From an uncultured Campylobacter sp. (GTDB lineage Bacteria; Campylobacterota; Campylobacteria; Campylobacterales; Campylobacteraceae), in the NCBI RefSeq assembly GCF_938030785.1, contig NZ_CALHIK010000187.1:1-12354 (forward strand): a stretch of 12,354 bases of DNA. Reading direction: 5' to 3'. The notes beneath the pieces were generated by a model that worked only from the letters and a program-made list of their open reading frames with translations, was not told the DNA's origin and did no database searches. A program made the translations under genes and the position numbers. Shown here piece by piece: positions 6,525-12,354 of the stretch. Numbering within the stretch: the stretch's first letter is position 1; every line of letters starts with the position of its first letter.

Positions 6525-7280
6525 CTACCGGGCTTCCAGCATCGCGATTTTGTTAATGTAATCGGCAAAATTTAGATTTTTTAGATTCGTTTTGATGTAT
6601 ATGCGCGTGAAAATCACATAGCCGATCTCGTTGCTGAGCGTGCCGTCGGAGTATATGAAAACGTTGGTGAGAAACTCGCTATTTTCGGTTTTGTAGAAGG
6701 TTTCGATCTGAAAATTTAAAAGCTCGTAAAAAAGCTCGTCCGCGTCGTTCATCGCGGCCTGCATCTCCTCGTCGATGCGCACTATATCGGCATAGAGCAC
6801 GCGCTCTTGGTTAGCGACGACGAAACACGCTCGGTTATTAAATTTCAGCGCGAACATCGCCATATTTTCAAAATCGCTTTGATTTTTCAGCAGGAAGTAT
6901 AAAATTTTAAATAGACTAGTGTGCGAGCCGAAGCTCGTGCCGAAGGCCTCATCCGCAGCCTGCGCGCTTGAGCGCGGAAATTCCACGATGAAGCTATCAT
7001 CGACTTTTTGATAAATACAGCTATCTTTAGGCGCATAATCCTCGCTAAAATGCACTCTTTGGCGCTCGTCGTCTATTAGGACGCAAGAGATTAAATTTTT
7101 CTCGCTCAGATCCGCAAAGCCCGCCAGCGAGGTAGCCAGATCGTTCTCCGACGATATCGGGAAGCTGTCTGATCTCTCGTCCGCAATCCTTCTGCCAAAG
7201 CCCAATTTTCTATAAAAAAACTCGCATGCGCCGGCACTTTTAGCGACGCTGAGGAATGATTTTGCCTTAAATAGTGCCAT
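6525..7280 (-). CDS. Hypothetical protein, 251 aa, in the miaB neighbourhood
   Basis: I do not recognise this protein. It appears soluble: there is no signal peptide and no clear membrane helix, though LFKILYFLLKN near residue 125 is a hydrophobic helix. Predicted elements alternate between strands (CVLIDDERQRVHFSEDY, SFIVEFP, ACFVVANQERVLYADIV) and acidic helices, which could fit an actin-like or other alpha/beta fold, but this is weak. The ATG at 7280 has AGGAGAG at 7289-7283, and a promoter-like TATAAT lies just upstream. In C. jejuni I recall a hypothetical gene in the same place after the DUF374 gene (nusA, small protein, miaB, DUF374, hypothetical), so it is probably a conserved family of the lineage. 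Confidence 0.8.
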   Translation of the reverse strand: MALFKAKSFLSVAKSAGACEFFYRKLGFGRRIADERSDSFPISSENDLATSLAGFADLSEKNLISCVLIDDERQRVHFSEDYAPKDSCIYQKVDDSFIVEFPRSSAQAADEAFGTSFGSHTSLFKILYFLLKNQSDFENMAMFALKFNNRACFVVANQERVLYADIVRIDEEMQAAMNDADELFYELLNFQIETFYKTENSEFLTNVFIYSDGTLSNEIGYVIFTRIYIKTNLKNLNFADYINKIAMLEAR

Positions 7281-7299
7281 TTTCTCTCCTAAAATCGCA

Positions 7300-7305
7300 A
7301 TTATA
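7300..7305 (-). promoter_or_regulatory. Possible -10 of the 251-aa hypothetical gene
   Basis: The minus strand reads TTTTGGTATAATTGCG here, with TATAAT exact (7305 to 7300). A start near 7293 would leave a very short leader that still contains the AGGAGAG site (7289-7283). It lies in the 46-nt gap after the DUF374 gene, so the hypothetical gene can be expressed apart from the miaB operon. Confidence 0.5.
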
Positions 7306-7326
7306 CCAAAAGACTATTATTTCAAA

Positions 7327-7980
7327 CTAAAATTTAGCGTCCTGCTCGGCGCTTGCAAAAAGCAGTCGCCTGATCGCCTCTTTACCCTCTTCAAGGTCAA
7401 GTCCTTCTAAATTTAGCGGTGCGCTGAGGCTGTAATTTATGCGCGAAAAGGGCTTTGGCAAGACCATCTCGTCCCAGCTGCGAAATTTCCAAAAACTGCT
7501 CGCTTCGTAATTTAGCGCGTAGATATCTAAGCTTAGCCGCTGCGCAAGGATCACGGCTCCGTCCGCGACGCTGTAAAGCGGACCGCGCGGGCCGTCGGGA
7601 GTGATGATGACATCGGTGCCGTTTTTTATCTCTTTGATCGCGCCCATAAGCGCGCGCGCGCCGCCCTTGAAGCTGCTGCCGCGAATTGCGCCGATACCGA
7701 AATGCGAGATCACGCGCGTGATGATCTCGCCGTCTTTATGATCGCTGATAATGACCTTAGCGCGCTTCTTGCTGCCGAAATCCCGCAGCCACCAGCGCCT
7801 ATAAGCAAAGCTCATCATCGCTAATCTTCCATGCCAAAACACGACGACGCAGGGCTTTTCGGGCAGCTTCGTGGGGGTAAATTTAACCCTGCACGTTAAA
7901 AAAATACACCAAATTAGGATAAAAATGAGATATTCGGCGATGCGGAAAAATAGCCGCTTTTTAAGCGATAACTTTTCCAT
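7327..7980 (-). CDS. DUF374 family lysophospholipid acyltransferase-like protein
   Basis: The family is related to lysophospholipid/lipid A acyltransferases (LPLAT superfamily), which move acyl chains to lipid acceptors at the inner membrane; the acceptor is not known here. A single hydrophobic N-terminal helix lies at about 12-30 (AEYLIFILIWCIFL). Then come the putative catalytic region FWHGRLAMM (H50), the stretch SDHKDGEIITR, RGSSFKGG at 100-107 and TPDGPRGP at 127-134, which together define DUF374. At 217 residues it is of usual size. A GTG at 8010 would add ten residues; I prefer the ATG at 7980, which overlaps the end of miaB by 20 nt. Neither has a strong ribosome binding site, so coupling to miaB is likely. 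Confidence 0.87.
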   Translation of the reverse strand: MEKLSLKKRLFFRIAEYLIFILIWCIFLTCRVKFTPTKLPEKPCVVVFWHGRLAMMSFAYRRWWLRDFGSKKRAKVIISDHKDGEIITRVISHFGIGAIRGSSFKGGARALMGAIKEIKNGTDVIITPDGPRGPLYSVADGAVILAQRLSLDIYALNYEASSFWKFRSWDEMVLPKPFSRINYSLSAPLNLEGLDLEEGKEAIRRLLFASAEQDAKF

Positions 7981-9256
7981 AAAGCGCCATTCTGGCGGTC
8001 TTTTCGACACGTACTCTGCGCGTCTTGCCTAACAGCTCCTCGTCGCCTTGCGCGCAGATTAGAAAATTTGAAAAGCTTCTACCGCACGCAGTGCCGCCCT
8101 CTCGTAGCTCCTCAAAATACACATCGAAAATTTTATCTTTTTGCGCTCCTGCGATCTCGTCTAAAATTTTAGCGTGAGCGCTTTGTAGCCTGCTTAGCCT
8201 TTCGCTTGAAATTTCATCATCCAGCGGCTTTAAATTTGCCGCCGGCGTGAGCGGTCTCGGGCTAAATTTAAAGGAAAAAACCTGCTCGAATCTCACCGCT
8301 TCTAACACCTCCATCGTCTCGGCAAAATCCTCCTCGCTCTCGCTCGGATAGCCCACGATGATGTCGGTGCTGATCGCCACGCCCGGGCAGCTTTGGCGCA
8401 GTTTAAGCGCGCGGTCTAGATACCACTGCTTGGTATATCCGCGCTTCATATCGCGCAAAATCTTGCTCGAGCCGCTTTGCAGCGGCATGTGCATCGATTT
8501 GCAAATTTTAGGATTATTGCAAAAAACGTCCAAAAATTTATCGTCCATATGCAGCGGATGCGGGCTTGTAAAGCGGATACGCTCGATGCCCTCTATCTCG
8601 CTAAGCCGCACGAGCAGGTCGCTGAAGTCGATTTTTTCGTGCGCGTTAGAAAAGCGCTTGCCGTAATTGTTGACGTTTTGGCCGAGCAAAAATATCTCTT
8701 TGGCGCCGCGAGCTGCGGATCTTTCGGCTTCGCGTAAGATGATTTGAGCGGGGATCGAAATTTCATCGCCTCTAGTCTGCGGTACGATGCAGTAGGAGCA
8801 CTTTTTGTCGCAGCCGATCATTATGTTTATAAAGGATTTATATGGCGAGCTCGCAAAATCGCCGAAGGCAAACTCGCTCTCGTCGTAGTTTATGTCCGTA
8901 CTAATAAATTTTGGCGTACGTACGGCTTGCGAAATTTTAGATACGTTTCTGGCGCCGAGTACGAAATCTACGAATGGTGCGCGCTTAAAAATTTCTCCGC
9001 CCAGATGGCTTGCGGTGCAGCCGCAAACGCCGATTTTAGAGCCCTTTTTTCGCGCTTTATCAAAAGCTCCGATCTCACTGAAAAGCTTATGCACGGGCTT
9101 TTCGCGTACGGAGCAGGTATTTATCAAGATCAGATCCGCAATATTTACGTCGTCGGTAATCTCGTAATCTTGCTCTTTTAGCTGCGCGATAATATGCTCG
9201 CTATCGCGCACGTTCATCGCGCAACCTAGGGTCTGGATGAAGAGGAGTTTGCTCAA
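7961..9256 (-). CDS. miaB: tRNA-2-methylthio-N6-dimethylallyladenosine synthase MiaB
   Basis: MiaB is a radical-SAM methylthiotransferase that turns i6A37 into ms2i6A37 in tRNAs reading codons that begin with U, helping frame keeping. The 431-residue protein has the N-terminal UPF0004 domain with C12 (TLGCAMNVRDSEH), C48 (INTCSVREK) and C80, the radical-SAM motif CxxxCxxC at C149/C153/C156 (IGCDKKCSYCIVPQTRG), and a C-terminal TRAM domain (about 365-430). TLGCAMN, INTCSVRE and VPQTRG are typical of MiaB rather than RimO. The start is a TTG forming a TTGA overlap with the upstream stop, with GAGGTG 8 nt before it. It is the paralogue of the rimO gene about 3.3 kb to the left. Confidence 0.95.
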   Translation of the reverse strand: MSKLLFIQTLGCAMNVRDSEHIIAQLKEQDYEITDDVNIADLILINTCSVREKPVHKLFSEIGAFDKARKKGSKIGVCGCTASHLGGEIFKRAPFVDFVLGARNVSKISQAVRTPKFISTDINYDESEFAFGDFASSPYKSFINIMIGCDKKCSYCIVPQTRGDEISIPAQIILREAERSAARGAKEIFLLGQNVNNYGKRFSNAHEKIDFSDLLVRLSEIEGIERIRFTSPHPLHMDDKFLDVFCNNPKICKSMHMPLQSGSSKILRDMKRGYTKQWYLDRALKLRQSCPGVAISTDIIVGYPSESEEDFAETMEVLEAVRFEQVFSFKFSPRPLTPAANLKPLDDEISSERLSRLQSAHAKILDEIAGAQKDKIFDVYFEELREGGTACGRSFSNFLICAQGDEELLGKTRRVRVEKTARMALYGKVIA

Positions 9257-9495
9257 AGGATATGCACCTCGTACATATACTCGTTTTCGTTCAGCCCGTA
9301 TCGCACTATGCGCTGATACACGCTAAAACCCTTAGTGTCGAAAAAATCCACCAAAGCGGCTAAATCTTTTTGAGAATTTTCTCTATCCAGATAAAATATT
9401 TTTTGTCCGCTCTTTTCTACTTGGGCTTGCAAATCCTCGATCTTAACGCTTTTTGGCTTAGAGGCAAGCTCCGTTCTGGCAAGTTTTAGCTGCAT
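9253..9495 (-). CDS. HP0268-family small nuclease-like protein, 80 aa
   Basis: The 80-residue length, the opening MQLKLART, the core KIFYLDRENSQKDLAALVDFF and the ending YEVHIL resemble the Helicobacter pylori HP0268 family as I remember it. HP0268 was described as a small alpha/beta protein with DNA-nicking and RNase activity in vitro; whether this homologue has such activity is not known. It is the first gene before miaB, as HP0268 is in H. pylori, and its stop overlaps the miaB start by 4 nt (TTGA), so the two are translated together. The ATG has AAGGA six bases upstream. No signal peptide or membrane helix. The identity rests on memory of the family plus the matching gene order. Confidence 0.78.
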   Translation of the reverse strand: MQLKLARTELASKPKSVKIEDLQAQVEKSGQKIFYLDRENSQKDLAALVDFFDTKGFSVYQRIVRYGLNENEYMYEVHIL

Positions 9496-9545
9496 GATCT
9501 ATCCTTTCATTTATGTTTTAAACCCGCGAGTTTAGCGAAATTTAG

Positions 9546-9551
9546 ATAATA
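9546..9551 (-). promoter_or_regulatory. Possible -10 of the HP0268-miaB operon
   Basis: TATTAT on the minus strand (9551 to 9546) lies about 50 nt before the ATG at 9495, downstream of a stretch with periodic T-runs (TTTATTTTTATTT) like those before Campylobacter promoters. The match is 5 of 6, and other A/T-rich words nearby could serve as well. Confidence 0.35.
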
Positions 9552-9584
9552 ATTCGTTTAAATAAAAATAAAGTCAAAATTCCA

Positions 9585-9590
9585 TATAAT
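9585..9590 (+). promoter_or_regulatory. -10 promoter element of nusA
   Basis: CCATATAATACC contains an exact TATAAT. A start near 9597 gives a leader of about 56 nt, ending in AAGGA (9642-9646) before the nusA ATG. No -35 is seen; the upstream 30 nt is A/T-rich. Confidence 0.6.
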
Positions 9591-9652
9591 ACCGCACTTC
9601 AAAATTTAAAATCCAAATTTAGTAGCACGAAATCAAATCTTAAGGAAAATTT

Positions 9653-10780
9653 ATGGAAAAAATCACCGACATCATCGAGTCGATTGCAAATGAAAAGGGG
9701 CTTGAGCCCGCAGACGTCAAAGAGCGCGTCAAAACGGCGTTCATCCAGACCGCAAAAAGACTTTTCGGCGAGGAGTATCTCTACGACAGCGAAGTCGATC
9801 CTCAGACCAAGCGCGTCAAGCTTTACCAAAAGGTTCACGTCGTCGCTGATGATGATGAGCGGCTCGGCGATCACAACTTCATCGCGCTTAGCGAGGCCAA
9901 AAAAATAGGCGAAAACGCGGAGATCGGAGATGAGCTAAGCTACGAAATAAATATCGAAAATCTCGGTCGCACGGCTTCCGGCGTGCTGGCTAGAGAGCTA
10001 AATTTCCACATCCAAAGGCTGCTCGAAGAGAAAATTTTTGAAAACTATAAAAGCAAGGTAGGCACTCTCACCCACGGCACGGTCACTAAGATCGATCACG
10101 ACGGCACGACCTACGTAGAGATCGAGGATACGAAAGCCTTTATGCCGCTTAAAAACCGCATCAAGGGTGAAAATTTCAAGATCGGCGACGTGATGCAAGC
10201 CGTCATCAAAAACGTAGCCATCGACAAATCCCACGGTATCAGACTGGAGCTTTCGCGCACCAGCCCGAAATTCCTAGAAGCCCTACTCGCCGCCGAAGTC
10301 CCAGAGATCAAAGACGGCAGCGTCATCATCCAAGCCTGCGCGAGGATTCCGGGCAGGCGAGCAAAGATCGCGCTTAGCGCCGTCTCGCCAAACGTCGATC
10401 CGGTAGGCGCTACAGTCGGCAAAGGAGGCGCGCGAATCGATGCGGTGAGTAGATTTTTAAGCAAAAATTTGCAAGACGGAAGCGGCGGCGAGAGCATCGA
10501 CGCATTTGAATACTCCGCAAGTCCCGAAATTTTGATCACTCGTGCAATGGCGCCCGCGATCGTAAACTCGGTCAAAATAGCACAGGACGGCAAGGCGATC
10601 GTCTATGTAAACCCCGATCAAAAAAGTAAAGCGATCGGCAAAAACGGCCTAAATATCCGACTCGCTTCGATGCTGTGCGGCTGCGAGATCGAGCTTATCG
10701 AAACCGGCTCGGCGAGTGAGAAAAAGGTCTCCACGGAGGAAGGCCTTAAAAATCTCGAAGCGCTTTTCGGCGAGCTGTAG
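9653..10780 (+). CDS. nusA: Transcription termination/antitermination factor NusA
   Basis: NusA binds RNA polymerase and nascent RNA and affects pausing, intrinsic termination and antitermination of rRNA operons. The 375 residues show the N-terminal polymerase-binding domain (1-130), an S1 domain (about 135-200, VGTLTHGTVTKID to IRLELSRTSP), then KH1 (about 225-300) and KH2 (about 305-355). The C-terminal acidic repeats of E. coli NusA are absent, as usual outside Gammaproteobacteria. KH2 has a normal loop, GKNG at 329-332 followed by LNIRLAS. KH1 is unusual: its loop reads GKGG at 256-259, where the family normally has GxRG, and about seven extra residues (around LSKNLQDGSGGES, 269-281) lie before the ID..EYS strand. 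ATG at 9653 with AAGGA upstream. Confidence 0.95.
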   Translation: MEKITDIIESIANEKGLEPADVKERVKTAFIQTAKRLFGEEYLYDSEVDPQTKRVKLYQKVHVVADDDERLGDHNFIALSEAKKIGENAEIGDELSYEINIENLGRTASGVLARELNFHIQRLLEEKIFENYKSKVGTLTHGTVTKIDHDGTTYVEIEDTKAFMPLKNRIKGENFKIGDVMQAVIKNVAIDKSHGIRLELSRTSPKFLEALLAAEVPEIKDGSVIIQACARIPGRRAKIALSAVSPNVDPVGATVGKGGARIDAVSRFLSKNLQDGSGGESIDAFEYSASPEILITRAMAPAIVNSVKIAQDGKAIVYVNPDQKSKAIGKNGLNIRLASMLCGCEIELIETGSASEKKVSTEEGLKNLEALFGEL

Positions 10781-10801
10781 AGCTCGCGTACTTCGCTTTT
10801 T
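10756..10801 (+). terminator. Possible intrinsic terminator spanning the nusA stop codon
   Basis: A perfect 6-bp stem CGAGCT/AGCTCG (10771-10776 and 10781-10786) has the loop GTAG, which contains the nusA TAG stop. An outer arm CGAAG/CTTCG (10756-10760 and 10791-10795) could extend it, and a run of five T (10797-10801) follows at once. The stem is interrupted, so its strength is uncertain. Confidence 0.4.
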
Positions 10802-11168
10802 GAAATTTTGTAAATTACGCCTTTTATAAAATTCTATTCTTTTAGGATTTTACGAATTGTAAATTTCGTCTTTTGAAAATTCTGCAGCAAAGCGAAATTT
10901 TATTTTGCGCGTAGAATGTGCAGAATCTGAAGCGAGCGGTAATTTTGCGAATTCGGTGGCTAGCGAAATTTGTAAATTTGATGCTCTGCAGAATTTTAAT
11001 ATGAAATTTTACGGAGTGCGGAATTTTAAAATTTAACGCCAAAGCGAAATTATGGCCGAAATTTTGCGGCACGAAATTTTAAGATCAAATTTTATTTACA
11101 TGCACTTGAATTGATGCGATATTTAAATTTACACGGCGCGCAAAATTCCAGCCCAAGCTAGGTCGTGC
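10781..11168. repeat. Gene-free 388-nt spacer dense in RAATTY words
   Basis: No credible gene lies between nusA and the converging hydrolase gene. By hand I count 17 RAATTY words (AAATTT, AAATTC, GAATTT, GAATTC), often as GCGAAATTTT or ACGAAATTTT, between 10803 and 11148. A 12-nt inverted repeat with the halves AAAATTCTGCAG (10876-10887) and CTGCAGAATTTT (10986-10997) is also present. A longer word AAAGCGAAATT recurs (10889 and, ending in ATT, 11041) and again at the right edge of the window. The spacing of copies is irregular, so this is neither a CRISPR array nor a tandem repeat. Confidence 0.7.
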
Positions 11169-11780
11169 CTACCGCTCGTATAAAATTTCAACGCCGCCGT
11201 AGCGCCAAAACGCCTTCGGCGCGAGGTATTCGCCGCCTAGGACGGCTAGGTTGAGTTTGAAATACTGCGGCGAAAATTCCGTGATTTTTGAAATTTCCTG
11301 CTCAAGCAGCGTCGTGCAGTAGAGGTTTGCTTCGCCGCGAGGTCTTAGCGTGAAACTCTCGCCGACGCGCCTAAGCAGAGAGTCAGCGAGGCGCGCCTTT
11401 TGCTCCTCGCTTAAAAATTTCATCCGCACCGCGCCAAAGTCTCGCGCATGCGCCAAGAACTCCCGCATCGAAACGGTCGCGACGCCGTCTTGCTCGCCTT
11501 CGCCCGTTACGGCGTGCACCACCAAAAGCGGGCGCTCGCGCACGATCATGCCTACGTGCGAGTATTTAAAATCCGTCGTAGTCGCGATTATGCGGCTGTC
11601 GGTGACGTCGCCTAGGCGAAAGACGAGATCGCCCGTGCGTAGGTTTGATAAAATTTCATCCGGTACCCGTAGCGGCTCTTTTGCGGCAGATGCGCGCGTG
11701 AGCATCCGGAGCTCGCCAAGCCCGCCTGTGGCAAATATCAAGCAGATGAGAAACTTTTTCGCTAAAGCGAGACTTTCCAC
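11169..11780 (-). CDS. YiiX/YebB-like permuted NlpC/P60 hydrolase, exported
   Basis: The family is a circularly permuted papain-like fold (NlpC/P60 clan, YiiX_YebB type) whose members act as amidases or lipid-linked hydrolases; the substrate is unknown here. The typical order is seen: GDLVFR at 50-55, the catalytic-type histidine in YSHVGMIV (H75), and then the cysteine in LYCTTLLEQE (C155, with E160 nearby). The N-terminus has a basic end and hydrophobic stretch (FLICLIFATGGLG) and a possible AxA cleavage site at RASA-AK (31-34), so it is probably periplasmic. The start is a GTG at 11780 that overlaps the end of the lipoprotein gene by 19 nt; the next ATG (residue 26) would lose the signal. 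The site before the GTG is weak, so coupling to the lipoprotein gene is likely. Confidence 0.77.
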   Translation of the reverse strand: MESLALAKKFLICLIFATGGLGELRMLTRASAAKEPLRVPDEILSNLRTGDLVFRLGDVTDSRIIATTTDFKYSHVGMIVRERPLLVVHAVTGEGEQDGVATVSMREFLAHARDFGAVRMKFLSEEQKARLADSLLRRVGESFTLRPRGEANLYCTTLLEQEISKITEFSPQYFKLNLAVLGGEYLAPKAFWRYGGVEILYER

Positions 11781-12145
11781 TTGCCGTCTTTTTTGACGAG
11801 CTTAACGCCCTCGGTGCGGTTCGTGCCGTTTTTAAAAGACACGGCGACTTTCACTAGCGCCGATTTCTCGTCGCTATTTTGCAGCTCGCCCGAGATACTC
11901 TTTAGCCCGCCGCGCTTAGAGGCCTCCTCCTTGCCGGCGCCTGCCATCTGCATCAATTTGCCATTTATCATCTGCATCTCGCCATCGCCAGATCTCTCTT
12001 TATTGGGTGCGTCGATGATATCAACCAAAGTCTTGGAGTCGCCCTCATATAGGGCTCTGACGAAGTCCTCGGCGACGCCTTTTGGATCGCTGCCGCAGCC
12101 CGCTAAAACGAATATCGCGATGAGCGCGAGTAGAAATTTTTTCAT
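11762..12145 (-). CDS. DUF4878-like lipoprotein, 127 aa
   Basis: The N-terminus MKKFLLALIAIFVLAGC is a clear lipoprotein signal: basic end, hydrophobic core and lipobox LAGC with the lipidated cysteine at 17, followed by GSDPK. The body starts with PKGVAEDFVRALYEGDSKTLVDIID and ends in VKVAVSFKNGT ... VKLVKKDGKWKVSL. This helix-then-sheet pattern closing in a 'K.DGKWKV' strand is typical of DUF4878 and related NTF2-like lipoproteins. The middle (about 55-75) is Met/Gly/Lys-rich. It is probably anchored in the periplasm; function is unknown. The ATG at 12145 has AAGGAG at 12156-12151. Its end overlaps the hydrolase gene, making a two-gene operon of exported proteins. Confidence 0.82.
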   Translation of the reverse strand: MKKFLLALIAIFVLAGCGSDPKGVAEDFVRALYEGDSKTLVDIIDAPNKERSGDGEMQMINGKLMQMAGAGKEEASKRGGLKSISGELQNSDEKSALVKVAVSFKNGTNRTEGVKLVKKDGKWKVSL

Positions 12146-12170
12146 AAATTCTCCTTGTATAAATCTTGGA

Positions 12171-12180
12171 ATTTTATATA
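12171..12180 (-). promoter_or_regulatory. Possible -10 of the lipoprotein-hydrolase operon
   Basis: The minus strand reads TATATAAAAT (12180 to 12171), which contains a TATAAA-like -10 about 30 nt before the ATG at 12145. The leader would hold the AAGGAG site. No -35 is visible and the surrounding A/T richness makes chance matches likely. Confidence 0.4.
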
Positions 12181-12354
12181 TGAGCAGTAAATATTTTTTA
12201 AATTTGAACCTGCCCGCTCCGGTAAATTTTCATCGCACCGAAGTTTTCAGAAAATCTATTTTACGGCGCTTTTGCCGTATTAGAATAGAATTTTCGCATT
12301 CACGAACAAGATTACTCGCTCGAATAAAATTTTATCTCGCTAAAGCGAAATTTT
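12181..12354. other. Right-edge non-coding sequence
   Basis: No gene is seen. The stretch has a 6-bp hairpin TACGGC/GCCGTA with loop GCTTTT (12262-12279), not followed by a T-run, and five RAATTY words. The last bases carry TCGC-TAAA-GCGA (a 4-bp hairpin) ending in the word AAAGCGAAATTTT (12342-12354), the same word as at 10889-10901 in the spacer after nusA. Confidence 0.5.

Noticed and set aside
7981..8010. GTG at 8010 as the start of the DUF374 gene
   Set aside because: It gives a ten-residue Arg/Pro/Trp extension encoded inside miaB. The ATG at 7980 begins at the expected basic residues before the membrane helix.
8358..9181. Plus-strand open frames opposite miaB, up to 145 codons
   Set aside because: miaB is certain on the other strand, with all cysteines in place. 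The antisense products show no motif.
10111..10593. 160-codon minus-strand frame opposite nusA
   Set aside because: It lies inside the S1-KH region of nusA and is a composition shadow; no start signal is seen.
10842..11072. 76-codon minus-strand open frame in the spacer after nusA
   Set aside because: Its Phe/Lys/Ile/Asn-rich translation is what repeated GAAATTTT words give in that frame. It has no ribosome binding site that I can see and no domain-like pattern.
10781..11168. Repeat-rich spacer considered as a CRISPR array
   Set aside because: The repeated word is only 8-10 nt, the copies are irregularly spaced and no cas gene is near.
11350..11796. 148-codon plus-strand frame opposite the hydrolase gene
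   Set aside because: It is rich in Ser, Arg and Thr with no domain pattern, while the minus-strand gene has a signal peptide and catalytic motifs.
12262..12279. TACGGC/GCCGTA hairpin near the right edge as a terminator
   Set aside because: No T-run follows on the plus strand, and the few A/T bases on the minus side are not a U-tract; the neighbouring gene beyond the edge is unknown.

Overview
The window looks like core chromosome of a Campylobacter species (Campylobacterota) of the moderate-GC, probably oral, type. The reasons are the GC-rich third codon positions mixed with very frequent AAATTT words, promoters recognisable only by a TATAAT-type -10 element (twice as TGnTATAAT) with no clear -35, tightly overlapping genes, and an HP0268-family small protein beside miaB and opposite nusA, an order I recall from C. 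jejuni and Helicobacter. The species call is inference. No tRNA, rRNA, insertion sequence, prophage, CRISPR array or toxin-antitoxin module was seen.

Left part (1-2355, all minus strand): two short operons. One has a DUF883/YqjD-like membrane-tethered coiled-coil protein, a YqjE-like two-helix membrane protein and a small 74-residue protein, joined by TAATG and ATGA overlaps. The other, with its own extended -10 promoter, has prfB (release factor 2, TTG start, no programmed frameshift), a 111-residue unknown protein and the first codons of an exported protein cut by the window edge.

Middle part (2478-6291, plus strand): a four-gene run, panC (pantothenate synthesis), rimO (ribosomal protein S12 methylthiotransferase), tilS (tRNA-Ile2 lysidine synthetase) and a metallophosphoesterase. 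The genes abut or overlap (TAGATG, 1-nt gap, ATGA), so translational coupling is likely.

Next part (6525-9495, minus strand): HP0268-family nuclease, miaB (tRNA ms2i6A methylthiotransferase), a DUF374 lysophospholipid-acyltransferase-like protein, and a 251-residue unknown protein with its own promoter-like site. The first three overlap. nusA (9653-10780, plus strand) diverges from them; its KH1 domain carries an altered GxxG loop and a short insertion.

Right part: a 388-nt gene-free stretch (10781-11168) packed with RAATTY words, then a minus-strand pair made of a DUF4878-like lipoprotein and a YiiX/YebB-like permuted NlpC/P60 hydrolase with a signal peptide, then about 200 nt of upstream sequence.

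The common theme is translation and RNA modification (prfB, rimO, tilS, miaB, nusA). Most of this is conserved housekeeping sequence. I see no convincing new multi-gene system; the best leads are the RAATTY-dense spacer, the NusA KH1 variant, the Yqj-like trio, the lipoprotein/hydrolase pair and the 251-residue orphan.
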